In this document: piece after piece, positions 54,692 through 64,000 of the stretch
How positions within the stretch are numbered: position 1 is the first letter of the stretch
Layout of the letters: each line of letters starts with the position of its first letter
Assembly: GCF_030689025.1 (NCBI RefSeq)
Contig: NZ_JAUYWA010000003.1
Coordinates: 124,001-188,000, forward strand
Source: Oceanobacter sp. 1_MG-2023
GTDB lineage: Bacteria; Pseudomonadota; Gammaproteobacteria; Pseudomonadales; Oceanobacteraceae
Reading direction: 5' to 3'
DNA: 64,000 bases
Program-made: the position numbers and the translations under genes
The notes under the pieces: generated by a model
Seen by the model: the letters and a program-made list of their open reading frames with translations, nothing else
Told to the model about the DNA's origin: nothing
The model's database searches: none

Positions 54692-56127
54692 TACCTGTCA
54701 TCATGGCCGGTGGCTCCGGCACTCGTTTGTGGCCTCTGTCTCGAACGGCCTATCCCAAGCAGTTTTTGAAGCTGAGTGGGCAATTAACCATGTTGCAGCA
54801 AACAGCGGCACGCCTGGATGGCTTGTCAAATCAGGATCCTGTGGTGATTTGTAATGAAGCGCATCGTTTTCTGGTGGCGGAACAAATGCTGTTGGGTGGT
54901 AAAAAGACATCAATTATTCTTGAACCTGTTGGCCGTAATACGGCACCAGCGATTGCATTGGCTGCATTGCAGGTGTTGAAAAACCTGCCTGATGGTGAAG
55001 ATGCGCCGGTACTACTGATTCTGGCTGCTGACCATGTGATTCAGGATATTGAGGCATTCCAGTCTGCGGCAGAGCAGCTGTTACCGGCCGTAAAAGCAGG
55101 CCAGTTTGGTACTTTGGGTATTGTGCCCACTGAAGCGGCGACGGGATATGGTTATATTCAGGCGGGAGCGGAAGTTGATGGTGGCTGTCTGGCTGTACAG
55201 CAATTTGTTGAGAAGCCAGATGCAGCAACAGCGCAAACATACTTGGGTGCCGGAAATTATTTCTGGAACAGTGGCATGTTTATGGTGCGGGCTGATCGTT
55301 ATCTGGAAGAACTGGAGCGCTTCCGTCCGGATATTCATGCTGCCTGTGTGAAAGCGATGTCAGCCACGGCAGAAGATATGGACTTTGTTCGGGTCGATGC
55401 TGAATCTTTTGCGGAATGCCCGGATGAGTCCATTGATTACGCCATTATGGAGCCTCTGTCGGCTTTGGATGGCGATGCGGCTCAGGTTGTGGTTGCACCC
55501 TTGGATGCAGGTTGGAGCGATGTGGGTAGCTGGTCTGCTCTCTGGGATATTGCTGATAAATGCGAAAACGGTAATGCCACTCTGGGGAGCGGTGACGTTA
55601 TTCTGGAAGATACCACCAACAGCTTTGTCTATAGCGGTGCTCGCCTGGTGACGACATTGGGCCTGGATGGTGTGGTTGTGGTCGATACACCAGATGCCTT
55701 GTTGGTTGCCAGTAAAGACAAGGTGCAAGAAGTCAAAAGAATTGTGGCTCAAATCAAGCAACAGGGGCGCTCTGAGTTCGAACAGCACCGGGAAGTCTAT
55801 CGCCCCTGGGGTAAATACGATTCCGTCGATAATGGCGAACGTTACCAGGTTAAATGTATTACGGTTAAGCCAGGTGCAAAATTATCGGTCCAAATGCATC
55901 ATCATCGGGCTGAGCACTGGATTGTGGTATCTGGTACGGCAAAAGTAACCAATGGTGAAGAAACGTATCTGGTGACAGAAAACGAGTCCACTTATATTCC
56001 TATCGGTCAGGTGCATGCACTGGAAAACCCCGGTGTGATTGAGCTTGAAATGATCGAAGTACAGTCCGGATCGTATCTTGGAGAAGACGATATTGTACGT
56101 TTCAAAGACTTGTACGGCCGAGCCTGA
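54688..56127 (+). CDS. manC: Mannose-1-phosphate guanylyltransferase / mannose-6-phosphate isomerase
   Basis: A 479-residue bifunctional enzyme. The N-terminal nucleotidyltransferase has [41 protein letters not shown] and [16 protein letters not shown]. The C-terminal cupin has [35 protein letters not shown] with the metal-binding histidines, and [13 protein letters not shown]. It converts fructose-6-phosphate-derived mannose to GDP-mannose together with ManB, for Gmd. Confidence 0.97.
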   Translation: MIPVIMAGGSGTRLWPLSRTAYPKQFLKLSGQLTMLQQTAARLDGLSNQDPVVICNEAHRFLVAEQMLLGGKKTSIILEPVGRNTAPAIALAALQVLKNLPDGEDAPVLLILAADHVIQDIEAFQSAAEQLLPAVKAGQFGTLGIVPTEAATGYGYIQAGAEVDGGCLAVQQFVEKPDAATAQTYLGAGNYFWNSGMFMVRADRYLEELERFRPDIHAACVKAMSATAEDMDFVRVDAESFAECPDESIDYAIMEPLSALDGDAAQVVVAPLDAGWSDVGSWSALWDIADKCENGNATLGSGDVILEDTTNSFVYSGARLVTTLGLDGVVVVDTPDALLVASKDKVQEVKRIVAQIKQQGRSEFEQHREVYRPWGKYDSVDNGERYQVKCITVKPGAKLSVQMHHHRAEHWIVVSGTAKVTNGEETYLVTENESTYIPIGQVHALENPGVIELEMIEVQSGSYLGEDDIVRFKDLYGRA

Positions 56128-56197
56128 TAGGCGCCCTGATTTATCAGTCAGCTTTATAATGGAATATCAAAAACAGATAGAAAGGTGTGGGTAATTG

Positions 56198-57628
56198 ATG
56201 TTGTTAACTTCCAATAATATCCTGGTGGCCAGTGGTATCCAGTTTGGCACCAGTGGCGCTCGTGGTCTGGTTGAACAATTTACTGATCCAGTGTGTGCTG
56301 CGTTTACACAGGCCTTTCTGCATGTAATGAAGCAGGAGTTTACTGTTGAGCGGGTGGCGCTGGGGATTGATCGCCGCCCCAGCAGTCCAGCAATGGCTGC
56401 TGCGTGTGCTGCAGCTGCCGTGAAGCTGGGTGTCGAAGTCGATTATTATGGCGTGTTACCTACGCCAGCGCTGGCTTTGCAAGCCATGCAGGATGGTGTT
56501 CCAGCTATTGTGATTACGGGTAGTCATATCCCTTTTGATCGAAATGGCATCAAGTTTTATCGCCCGGATGGTGAAATCACCAAGGTGGATGAGCAGGCTA
56601 TTCTACAGGCTGAGGTCGAGGTTTCATCGGTACTGCCATTGTTGCCAGACGAATCGGTTAAAGCGCGTCAATTGTATATGGAGCGCTATACACACTTGTT
56701 TGCGGCGGATTTGCTACAGGGCAAGCGTATTGGTTTATATGAACATTCCGCCGCCGGTCGTGAGCTGAATGCGGATGTACTCAGAAGTCTGGGGGCTGAG
56801 GTGATTTCTCTGGGGCGCACCGATACCTTTGTGCCTATCGATACCGAAGCTGTCTCTGAAGAAGATCAACAACAGGCGCTGGCCTGGTCGGCTGAATACA
56901 ATCTGGATGCGATTTTCTCAACCGATGGTGACGGCGATCGCCCTTTGATCGCAGACGAGCATGGTCATTGGCTCAGAGGGGATATTCTTGGATTGTTGTG
57001 TGCCCGGGCATTGAATATCCAGGCGTTGGCGGTGCCAGTCAGTTGTAATACCGCGATTGAAAAAAGCGGTTCATTTGCTGAGGTAAAACGTACGCGTATT
57101 GGTTCGCCTTATGTGATTGAGGGGATGGCGGATTTGGCAAAGCAATTTGACCGGGTTGCGGGTTTTGAAGCCAACGGTGGGTTTTTATTACAAAGTGCCG
57201 TGTCTATGGAGAATTCAGTTATTGCTCCACTGCCCACTCGTGATGCGCTGTTGCCTGCACTGATGTTGCTGGCCGGTAGTGCATTGCAGGGCAAACCAGT
57301 CAGTGCGTTGTTGGCTGAATTACCCGAGCGCTTTACCGCCAGCGATCGCATCAAGGATGTACCAACCACTAGCAGTAAGGCATTAATTGCCAATTGGGCC
57401 AATAATCTTGATGCGATGCTGGAGTCATTGCATTTGCCCGGTGAGGCGATAACGGTGGATACAACCGATGGCTTGCGGGTTACCTTGTCTTCTGGTGATA
57501 TTGTGCATTTGCGGCCATCGGGTAATGCGCCAGAATTGCGTTGTTATGCCGAGGCAGATGATTATATAAAAGCGAAGACATTGGTTAATCAGTGTCTGGA
57601 GCGAGTACAACGGATCGTTAGTGGGTAG
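56198..57628 (+). CDS. manB: Phosphomannomutase (alpha-D-phosphohexomutase family)
   Basis: A 476-residue phosphohexomutase. The N-terminal [15 protein letters not shown], the phosphoserine loop [17 protein letters not shown], the metal-binding [11 protein letters not shown] and the sugar-binding GFEANGG are present. The active loop reads TGSHIP rather than the usual TASHNP, so it belongs to a divergent subgroup, and the exact substrate (mannose versus glucosamine or glucose phosphates) is inferred from its place after manC. ATG 56198 is taken as the start with AAAGGTG upstream. Confidence 0.88.
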   Translation: MLLTSNNILVASGIQFGTSGARGLVEQFTDPVCAAFTQAFLHVMKQEFTVERVALGIDRRPSSPAMAAACAAAAVKLGVEVDYYGVLPTPALALQAMQDGVPAIVITGSHIPFDRNGIKFYRPDGEITKVDEQAILQAEVEVSSVLPLLPDESVKARQLYMERYTHLFAADLLQGKRIGLYEHSAAGRELNADVLRSLGAEVISLGRTDTFVPIDTEAVSEEDQQQALAWSAEYNLDAIFSTDGDGDRPLIADEHGHWLRGDILGLLCARALNIQALAVPVSCNTAIEKSGSFAEVKRTRIGSPYVIEGMADLAKQFDRVAGFEANGGFLLQSAVSMENSVIAPLPTRDALLPALMLLAGSALQGKPVSALLAELPERFTASDRIKDVPTTSSKALIANWANNLDAMLESLHLPGEAITVDTTDGLRVTLSSGDIVHLRPSGNAPELRCYAEADDYIKAKTLVNQCLERVQRIVSG

Positions 57629-57693
57629 GTTGTACTCGTGTCGCTAACGCTTGTGGGCTTGATAATTTTATTTATTGTTTATGGATACATGTT

Positions 57694-58863
57694 ATGAAAA
57701 TCGCCATTGCAGGCACAGGTTATGTCGGGTTGTCCAATGCCATGTTGCTGGCCCAACACAATGAAGTTGTTGCTCTGGATGTGATTCCAGAGAAAGTCGA
57801 GATGTTGAACCGGAAGCAGTCTCCTATCGTGGATGCTGAGATTGAGCATTATCTGGCCGAAAAACCGCTGAACTTTCGTGCGACGCTAGATAGACAAGAA
57901 GCTTATGCCGATGCCTCTTATGTTGTGATTGCAACACCTACGGATTACGACACGGCAACCAACTACTTTAATACCTCTACGGTAGAGAGTGTGGTTCGGG
58001 ATGTGATGGCAATCAATCCTACCGCTGTGATGGTGGTAAAATCGACGGTTCCAGTAGGCTTTACGAAGCGCTTGAAGGAGGAATTGAACTGCACCAATGT
58101 GATTTTTTCGCCAGAGTTTTTACGTGAAGGCAAGGCACTGTACGATAACCTGTATCCTTCACGGATTATTATCGGTGAGCGTTCTGAACGTGCCCAGGTG
58201 TTTGCCAAATTGCTGTCCGATGCCGCGATCAAGCAGGATATTGATGTACTGTTTACCGATTCAACCGAAGCGGAAGCCGTGAAGTTGTTTTCCAATACGT
58301 ATCTGGCGATGCGTGTAGCGTATTTTAATGAGCTGGACAGTTACGCAGAAACCCATGGTCTGAACACCCGTCAGATTATCGAAGGGGTTGGCCTTGACCC
58401 TCGGATTGGCTCTCACTACAACAATCCATCATTTGGTTATGGTGGTTATTGTTTGCCGAAAGATACCAAGCAGTTGTTGGCCAATTTTGAAGAAGTACCA
58501 AGTAATCTGGTGAGAGCCATTGTGGATGCCAACAGAACTCGTAAAGATCATATTGCAGACGCTATCTTGCGACGGAGTCCCAAAGTAGTTGGCATTTATC
58601 GTTTGGTGATGAAGTCGGACTCAGACAACTTCAGAGCGTCGGCGATCCAGGGCATCATGAAGCGTATCAAGGCCAAGGGTGTTGAAGTTGTGGTTTATGA
58701 ACCGGTGCTTCAAGAAGAGCATTTCTTCCACTCTCGGGTCATTCGTGACCTGGATGCGTTCAAGCAGACATGTGATGTAATTGTGGCGAATCGTTTGTCA
58801 GCGGATCTTGAAGGGGTTGAAGACAAGGTGTACACCCGGGATTTATTTGGTGGGGATGCTTGA
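57694..58863 (+). CDS. ugd: UDP-glucose 6-dehydrogenase
   Basis: A 389-residue enzyme making UDP-glucuronic acid. [19 protein letters not shown] is the NAD loop; [52 protein letters not shown] and the catalytic cysteine in [15 protein letters not shown] match the short bacterial Ugd group. It follows manB at the end of the precursor-supply block and suggests a glucuronic (or derived) acid in the polymer. Confidence 0.97.
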   Translation: MKIAIAGTGYVGLSNAMLLAQHNEVVALDVIPEKVEMLNRKQSPIVDAEIEHYLAEKPLNFRATLDRQEAYADASYVVIATPTDYDTATNYFNTSTVESVVRDVMAINPTAVMVVKSTVPVGFTKRLKEELNCTNVIFSPEFLREGKALYDNLYPSRIIIGERSERAQVFAKLLSDAAIKQDIDVLFTDSTEAEAVKLFSNTYLAMRVAYFNELDSYAETHGLNTRQIIEGVGLDPRIGSHYNNPSFGYGGYCLPKDTKQLLANFEEVPSNLVRAIVDANRTRKDHIADAILRRSPKVVGIYRLVMKSDSDNFRASAIQGIMKRIKAKGVEVVVYEPVLQEEHFFHSRVIRDLDAFKQTCDVIVANRLSADLEGVEDKVYTRDLFGGDA

Positions 58864-58970
58864 TTAGTAACCATTGGTTTTTATTAATATTGCAAAACTC
58901 GGCTAACGGACTAGCCAGCAGGACATCTGAATAAAAAAGATCGTACCGTTTGGGGTGATGTCCTTTTGGG

Positions 58971-60305
58971 TTGTCTCAGGGAGCTGAGGCGACAGCATCC
59001 GGCGAGCCGGACAATGAACAGGATCGTACACGTATTGGTTTTGAGGTAGGCAGTGTCCGGGCATTACTGGTCTCGCATTGTCATATTGATCACGTTGGGC
59101 GTATTCCTTATTTGCTGGCGGCTGGATTTGATGGGCCAATCTATGCAACTTCGGCAACCTGTGAATTGCTGCCGATGGTGATTGAATATGCACTTAAAGT
59201 CGGGGTGACTCGTAATCGTTTGATTATCGATGGGGTAGTCAGGGCGCTGGCGTCGCAACTGGTACCGATGGATTATGATCACTGGTTTGATGTTGCGGGT
59301 TTTGAGCAGTCTTCAGCACCGGTGAAGGCCCGTTTTCGGGTGGCTAGGCATATCCTTGGATCAGCATATATTGAGTTGGATATTGGTACTGAGCGCCTGA
59401 CTCGTGATCGCAAGCGAGTCATTTTTTCCGGTGATCTGGGGGCCCCATATTCCCCGTTATTAGCGGCTCCCAGGGCCCCTTATCGAGCTGATACCCTGGT
59501 TATTGAAAGTACCTATGGTGATCGTCTCCATGAAAGTCGTCGGCTCAGGCGACAACGATTGCAGGGGGCGCTGGAGCATTGCTTGCAAGATGGCGGGAGT
59601 ATCCTGATTCCGGCATTTTCGATTGGTCGCACTCAGGAATTGCTGTACGAGCTGGAGGATATTTTCTACCGAGTGAACCGGTCTGCTGCTGAACCTTCAC
59701 TGTTGCATGAATATCTGGATGTGATTATTGATTCACCCCTGGCGGCTGAGTTTACACGTCAGTATCGCCGTTTGAGTCGCCTGTGGGATGCGGAGGCGCG
59801 AGGGCGTTTGGCGCGAGGTCGTCATCCATTGTCATTTGAGCAATTATTAACGATCAATTTCCATGAAGAACATCTACAAACGGTAGACTACTTGCGACGT
59901 ACTGGCAGGCCAGCGATTGTCATTGCTGCCAGTGGCATGTGTGCTGGCGGGCGTATTGTGAATTACTTGAAAGCACTGCTGCCCGATAAACGCACAGATG
60001 TACTGTTTGTAGGCTATCAGGCCAAAGGGACACCTGGGCGGGATATCCAGTACTGGGGGCCGAAGGGAGGGTACGTGGTTTTGGATGGAGAGCGTGTAAC
60101 CATTCGAGCCAATATTCAGACCTTGTCAGGGTACAGTGCCCACGCGGATCAGCAAGACTTGATCAACTTTGTCAGGCGGATGCGATATCCGCCGCTGGAT
60201 ATCCGGATTGTGCATGGCGACTCCGTTGCCAAGCAGGCACTGAAAAGCCGGTTACAGACGGTGTTGCCTGATGCTAGAGTGGTTATAGCGGCAGTTGCGG
60301 AGTAA
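58971..60305 (+). pseudogene. MBL-fold/beta-CASP RNA-type metallo-hydrolase, 5'-truncated
   Basis: An open frame of 444 codons. The zinc motif SHCHIDHVGRIPYLLAAGF comes near residue 35, and the beta-CASP and C-terminal motifs (VIESTYGDRLHE, IPAFSIGRTQELLYEL, AASGMCAGGRIVNYL, SGYSAHADQQDLINF) are intact. However, the first strand region of the fold (normally G..VTGS and a DCG loop, about 30 residues) is missing: the frame begins at LSQGAEA, just where DCGLFQGAEA would continue, with an in-frame TGA at 58956-58958. The only start is TTG 58971 without a ribosome-binding site. It may be a truncated gene or use an unusual start. Confidence 0.7.
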
Positions 60306-60701
60306 CTCGTTTTTCGGGAGAGTGAGGGTTTTTCTGGAGGATAATTTCCTGGGCTGTGGTCCGGCGCACGATGTGTGTATCAGAAAATAGTTTCCGTCAG
60401 TGTTTTTGGTTGCTGCTACTGGGCTGTCTGAGGAGGAATTGATGTTGTTGCTGTTTTAAAGTGATAGACACTTCACGGTGTAGTCGAGCTAATTTTGCTA
60501 GCTGCAGTGGGTAACGACTGTAAGATTGATGTTGTTTTCCATGTGATGGCTGGATTGGACGGGCCGCCAAAGATACCAGCCTGGGTGCAAGTAAAAGCCT
60601 GGGTACGGAGAAGTAGGTAAACAGTAAATCAGAAGTAGATGGATAGGCATGGTTATGGATGTGTTCAGGTTGGGTCAAACAATGTTAATGAGAGACGTGT
60701 G
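60306..60701. other. 396-bp non-coding region upstream of wcaJ
   Basis: No recognisable gene. AGGAGGA (60431-60437) precedes a five-codon frame ATG TTG TTG CTG TTT TAA (60442-60459), which could be a leader peptide or chance. A 23-codon frame at 60370 with a lipobox-like LLLLGC has no ribosome-binding site. I found no clear sigma-70 promoter; the region probably contains one for wcaJ. Confidence 0.35.
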
Positions 60702-62105
60702 ATGACAGCTCAGGGAATGATTCGATCGTATCAAAATACTTATAGCGCTCTGTTTCGTTTATTGGATGTTGTGCTGATCCTGGGGCTGTTAGCACTGTGT
60801 TTGTGGGCTTATAGCCAGCCCATGACCTCCGTGTATGTGTCGACTGGTCTGCTGGCAGCCGTGGCTTACTTGTTGATGGCTGAATCCTTTGGGGTGTATC
60901 GGTCCTGGCGTGGCACTTCGGCTCTGCGTATTCTTTCTGTTGCAGGGACGGTGTGGGTGCTGGTTTGTGTCGGTTTGATGGCACTTGCCTTTTTTGCCAA
61001 GGTAACGGCTGATTATTCCCGAGTGGTGATGGGGGGTTGGATGTTGTCCAGCCTGCTGTTGTTGATGCTGTGGCGCTTGGGGTTTGGTCGTTTTCTGGGG
61101 TATTTGCGAGCCAAGGGGGTTAACACCCGCCGAGCAGCCATCGTTGGTGTTAATGAATGTGCCCTGGCCATGCGCGAGCAATTGGAATCTATCCCTGAGC
61201 TGGGTTATGAATTTGGTGGTTTCTTTGATGATCGAAGCAGTAATCGGGTACTGGAAGAGTATCCGGACATTCACTTGGAAGGCCGCATTAATGAACTGAT
61301 CACCCGCACGCGTAACGGCGAGTTCGAGGTGATTTTTCTGGCGCTGCCGCTCAAGGCCCAAGGCCGCATAGATGAAATTTTGCAGCATTGTGGGGATACC
61401 ACCGCATCTGTTCATCTGATACCGGACTTTTTTACCTACAACCTGATTCATGCTCGCTTGAGTGAAGTGGGCAATATGCAAACCATCAGTGTTTACGATA
61501 CCCCTATCTTTGGTTTTAACGACGTCCTGAAGCGCCTGTTTGACGTGACGTTTTCTCTTTGTGTGTTGAGTGTGATTGCTCTGCCTATGCTGATTATTGC
61601 TGCTGCGGTAAAGTACACCTCGCCCGGCCCAGTGCTCTTCAAGCAGTATCGATACGGGTTGGATGGCCGCAAGATTCAGGTGTGGAAATTCAGAAGCATG
61701 AGTGTGATGGAAAATTCCGATACCGTTGTTCAGGCTCGCAAAGGGGATGCACGGATTACCCGTGTTGGGGCATTGATACGCAAGACATCCTTGGATGAAC
61801 TGCCGCAGTTTATTAATGTGTTGCAGGGGCGTATGTCTGTGGTTGGGCCTCGCCCCCATGCGGTGGCTCATAATGAAGAGTATCGCAAGCTGATTCCCTA
61901 TTACATGCTGCGTCACAAGGTGAAACCGGGGATCACAGGGTGGGCACAGATTAACGGCTACCGGGGTGAAACAGACACGCTGGATAAAATGTCTGGTCGC
62001 GTGGATTATGACCTTGAGTATATTCGAAACTGGTCATTGTGGATGGATGTCAAAATTGTGTTTTTGACCTTTTTCAAAGGTTTTACCGGTAGTCATGTTC
62101 ACTGA
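60702..62105 (+). CDS. wcaJ: Undecaprenyl-phosphate glucose phosphotransferase, WcaJ-like
   Basis: A 467-residue polyisoprenyl-phosphate hexose-1-phosphate transferase that starts repeat-unit assembly. Four N-terminal helices (about 15-125) are followed by a cytoplasmic CoA-binding-like domain (RRAAIVGVNECALAMREQLE), a helix near 285-310, and the catalytic bacterial-sugar-transferase domain: PGPVLFKQYRYGLDGRKIQV, WKFRSMSV, RKTSLDELPQFINVLQGRMS, VGPRPHAVAHNEEY, KPGITGWAQINGYRGET. Start ATG 60702 with GAGAG upstream is preferred; in-frame codons from 60639 lack a ribosome-binding site. Confidence 0.95.
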   Translation: MTAQGMIRSYQNTYSALFRLLDVVLILGLLALCLWAYSQPMTSVYVSTGLLAAVAYLLMAESFGVYRSWRGTSALRILSVAGTVWVLVCVGLMALAFFAKVTADYSRVVMGGWMLSSLLLLMLWRLGFGRFLGYLRAKGVNTRRAAIVGVNECALAMREQLESIPELGYEFGGFFDDRSSNRVLEEYPDIHLEGRINELITRTRNGEFEVIFLALPLKAQGRIDEILQHCGDTTASVHLIPDFFTYNLIHARLSEVGNMQTISVYDTPIFGFNDVLKRLFDVTFSLCVLSVIALPMLIIAAAVKYTSPGPVLFKQYRYGLDGRKIQVWKFRSMSVMENSDTVVQARKGDARITRVGALIRKTSLDELPQFINVLQGRMSVVGPRPHAVAHNEEYRKLIPYYMLRHKVKPGITGWAQINGYRGETDTLDKMSGRVDYDLEYIRNWSLWMDVKIVFLTFFKGFTGSHVH

Positions 62106-62634
62106 TTCGACCCTTGGGGGTGTCCTGATTCTATGCGGATTATTGTGCGATCGAAGTACAGGAGTGATTGGGTGTCAATGATATTTGCTAGCATTGCTGC
62201 TTTTAAGTGTGACGTGTTTTTGACTGGAGTCACTCTCTTTCATATATTGTTCACATCCCGAGCGTAGCCTAACGGTCAGTGTTTGTTTTGTAAAAGCAAT
62301 GGATAGTGAGTGAAGTTTTGTCGGGATTGGGTTGGTTTTTTCGATAATTAATCATTGTACCCAGCCTCTGAAGGCAAGGTATGGTAGTTTGGTTTTGGTG
62401 ACGATGCTGTTGGAATTTTATGTACGACTGGGTTGTTTTATTGCGCGATACCAGAGAATGACCTGTTCTTGTGGCGACACTGAAAACTATATTGTCGAAG
62501 AGTCGTGTTTTAGTGTGAATGGGAATTTGCTCACTGTTAATTTCTGTAAGTAACGGTCATAATTGCCCGAATTTTGGACGCCAGAGACTCTGGCAGACGT
62601 AAAACTTATACAAGCCAGTTATGAGAGGATTGAT
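62106..62634. other. 529-bp non-coding region with promoter and long leader
   Basis: It holds the strong promoter at 62220-62248 and then a leader of roughly 380 bases before the outer-membrane protein gene. An open stretch at 62332-62553 (73 codons, Cys- and Leu-rich) has no family resemblance and no clear ribosome-binding site, so it is not called. Confidence 0.4.
62220..62248 (+). promoter_or_regulatory. Sigma-70 promoter upstream of the outer-membrane/export genes
   Basis: TTGACT (62220-62225) and TATATT (62243-62248) are spaced by exactly 17 bp. Both are close to consensus. The next recognised gene begins about 380 bp downstream, which implies a long untranslated leader. Confidence 0.65.
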
Positions 62635-63825
62635 ATGAAAGCTTGGCAGCTACCTTTGTTTGCAGTGGCGTCCGTGAGTACGACGGCATATGCAGTTCAA
62701 CCAGATGGAATTTTGCTTGGAAGTGGGGTGACTTTGCTGCCTGGTGTGGAAGTATCCATCAGTGATGATAGCAACATCTACTTGCAAGAAAATGATGAAG
62801 CAGGCTCAACAATTACCACGATTCGACCTAATGTTGGCTTGGCGGCGGACTTGGGCGCTATTCAGCTGGCGGCTTATTATGAAGTGGAAAGTGCTTCCTA
62901 CGATGCCGACTCTGATGATAATTACCTTGATCAAAATCTGATTTTGGGCTCTGAGATAGAAATGACTTCTCGTCAGGCGATTAGCCTGGATTTTTCCCTG
63001 AAGAAAGGGCATGACCCTCGTGGTTCTGGTTCTCTGGAGGGTGAAACAGTTGTTGATCCCAGTGAATATACAGATACCAGCTTTGGCGGTGACTACACTT
63101 ACGGTGCAGATAGTGCATTCGCCAATGTCACTGTTTATAGTTCGCTTTATAATAAAGAGTATTCCAATAACGAATCAGCCACCGACGATTTGAACTATGA
63201 CAAAACCACGATTGGCGCTGAGTTGGGATTAAAAGTCAGCTCTGCAACTCGGGTTTTATTTGAGTTACGTAATGCGACTCTGGCCTACGATACCGATACG
63301 GCTATTGAAGCAAAAGATGGTAGCATCATGACGTTGCTGGCAGGTGCCAGTTGGGATATTGCTGGTAAAACTACTGGTAATGTAAAAGTTGGTACCACAA
63401 CTCGCGACTTTGATGGTGCAGATGTAGATAGTGATAGCCGCTTTGCTTGGGAAGCAGGTATTACCTGGTCTCCTAAAACATATTCTGTGCTGAACCTCAC
63501 TACCAGTGAGTCAGCGAAAGAGACTACGGGCCCAGGTAACTACAATGCCAATCAATTTACCAAGTTGAGCTGGGATCATACCTTTTCTCCAAGGTGGGCT
63601 TTGAATGCCAAGTTATCCTTGAATAAGGATAACTTTGTAGTGGCCGATGGTGATGGTGATGATCGTCAAGATACGACGACGGCTATGGGTGTAGAAGGAA
63701 TTTTCTCACCCAATAAAATGTTGGATGTAACCGCTGGCTTGGAAAAATCTTCCCGAAGTTCTGATGCTTCTGGTCTTGACTATGAATTGCAAGTCTTGTC
63801 CGTGGGTCTTAACTTGGCCTTCTGA
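62635..63825 (+). CDS. Outer-membrane beta-barrel protein (BBP2-like, exopolysaccharide-associated)
   Basis: A 396-residue protein with a signal peptide (MKAWQLPLFAVASVSTTAYA) and alternating amphipathic strands throughout, for example GAIQLAAYYEVESASYDADS, AISLDFSLKKG and KTYSVLNLTTSE, ending LSVGLNLAF with a terminal Phe as in outer-membrane barrels. The composition (Asp, Thr, Ser, aromatic) and the position between wcaJ and a wza-type gene fit the putative beta-barrel porin 2 family linked to exopolysaccharide loci. Start ATG 62635 has GAGAGG 6-11 bases upstream. It may form or assist the export pore; this is inferred. Confidence 0.8.
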   Translation: MKAWQLPLFAVASVSTTAYAVQPDGILLGSGVTLLPGVEVSISDDSNIYLQENDEAGSTITTIRPNVGLAADLGAIQLAAYYEVESASYDADSDDNYLDQNLILGSEIEMTSRQAISLDFSLKKGHDPRGSGSLEGETVVDPSEYTDTSFGGDYTYGADSAFANVTVYSSLYNKEYSNNESATDDLNYDKTTIGAELGLKVSSATRVLFELRNATLAYDTDTAIEAKDGSIMTLLAGASWDIAGKTTGNVKVGTTTRDFDGADVDSDSRFAWEAGITWSPKTYSVLNLTTSESAKETTGPGNYNANQFTKLSWDHTFSPRWALNAKLSLNKDNFVVADGDGDDRQDTTTAMGVEGIFSPNKMLDVTAGLEKSSRSSDASGLDYELQVLSVGLNLAF

Positions 63826-63847
63826 GTTAACACCTTTTAAAGCTTGT

Positions 63848-63884
63848 AAATCATCGGTCAGTTTTATGACCGATGATTTTTTTA
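63848..63884 (+). terminator. Rho-independent terminator (possible attenuator) after the barrel gene
   Basis: AAATCATCGGTCA (63848-63860) and TGACCGATGATTT (63867-63879) form a perfect 13-bp stem with a 6-base loop, followed by TTTT. It lies only about 25 bp before the wza-type start, so it either ends the barrel transcript or attenuates export gene expression. Confidence 0.9.
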
Positions 63885-63908
63885 GTTAGTTGTTTACAGG
63901 ATGTCCTA

Positions 63909-64000
63909 ATGCTGCGGTTGCCCAGCCTGATTGTTCTTGTTTTTTTCTCCTTCGTCACATTGGCGGATTCTAGTCAGTATCGTTTAGGTGCTGGTGATGT
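63909..64000 (+). CDS. wza: Polysaccharide export protein, Wza-type (partial, cut by window edge)
   Basis: The frame opens at ATG 63909 and runs to the window edge (30 codons). It shows a signal peptide (LPSLIVLVFFSFVTLADSS) followed by QYRLGAGDV, the characteristic start of the Poly_export (SLBB/BexD/Wza) domain. No lipobox Cys is seen in the visible part. Only the first residues are present, so the call rests on the YRLGAGD motif and on the locus. Confidence 0.75.
   Translation, partial: MLRLPSLIVLVFFSFVTLADSSQYRLGAGD

Noticed and set aside
60370-60441. A 23-codon frame with a lipobox-like LLLLGC
   Set aside because: No ribosome-binding site, ends four residues after the putative lipobox, and no mature protein would remain.
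62332-62553. A 73-codon frame in the leader of the outer-membrane protein gene
   Set aside because: No ribosome-binding site or family resemblance; lies within the presumed untranslated leader.
1-64000. CRISPR arrays, tRNA or rRNA genes, complete insertion sequences or prophage genes
   Set aside because: I looked for spaced direct repeats, tRNA-like folds, transposase and phage motifs and saw none; only the short inverted-repeat element at 33605-33778 resembles a mobile element.

Overview
The window looks like chromosomal DNA of a Gammaproteobacterium, probably a marine Oceanospirillales- or Pseudomonas-like lineage. The reasons are the dusB-fis operon, the pilA / pilB-pilC-pilD-coaE-yacG order, a coq7 ubiquinone hydroxylase gene, a cobalamin-riboswitch-controlled BtuB-type receptor, and a colanic-acid-like polysaccharide locus. 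The species cannot be named from the sequence alone.

Region 1 (1-12 kb) is housekeeping: the 5' part of coq7 (cut by the left edge), a Ycf46-like AAA ATPase, a 7TMR-DISM hybrid kinase with a degenerate ATPase domain, purH-purD, dusB-fis with a clear terminator, a zinc-ribbon/DUF3426 membrane protein and prmA. Region 2 (12-18.5 kb) holds a PCu(A)C-type copper chaperone, then the type IV pilus block pilA, pilB, pilC, pilD followed by coaE and yacG. Region 3 (18.9-24 kb) is a vitamin B12 uptake unit: promoter, cobalamin riboswitch, BtuB-like TonB receptor and a surface-type lipoprotein of propeller-like composition, followed by panE. Region 4 (24-29 kb) has yajQ, an AmpG-like permease, an 8-bp tandem repeat, a PPP-family phosphatase overlapping an O-antigen-ligase-like membrane protein, and an unrecognised secreted alanine-rich repeat protein with its own promoter and terminator.

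Region 5 (29.4-35.3 kb) is sulfate uptake and activation: an SLC13-type permease, cysC, cysQ, cysD and cysN. A short inverted-repeat element resembling a MITE sits between cysD and cysN. Region 6 (35.3-50 kb) is visibly A+T-rich. It begins with a broken glycosyltransferase gene and reads as a transferred polysaccharide cassette: Wzx flippase, a four-gene set for a CMP-activated 3-deoxy-ulosonic acid-like sugar (DRE-TIM aldolase fused to an AGPS-motif domain, KdsB-like cytidylyltransferase, HAD phosphatase, AGPS-motif transferase-like protein), acetyltransferases, glycosyltransferases, a Wzy-like polymerase, a pyruvyltransferase and an FrhB-like iron-sulfur flavoprotein. Region 7 (50-64 kb) returns to higher G+C with conserved precursor genes (gmd, fcl, gmm, manC, manB, ugd), a 5'-truncated beta-CASP hydrolase, the initiating transferase wcaJ, an outer-membrane beta-barrel protein and the start of a wza-type export gene at the right edge.

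Regions 6 and 7 together predict a Wzx/Wzy-type exopolysaccharide or capsule built from glucose, fucose and probably glucuronic acid, decorated with acetyl and pyruvyl groups and an unusual ulosonic acid. The aldolase-led ulosonic acid set (37.2-41.1 kb) is the best candidate for undescribed biology.
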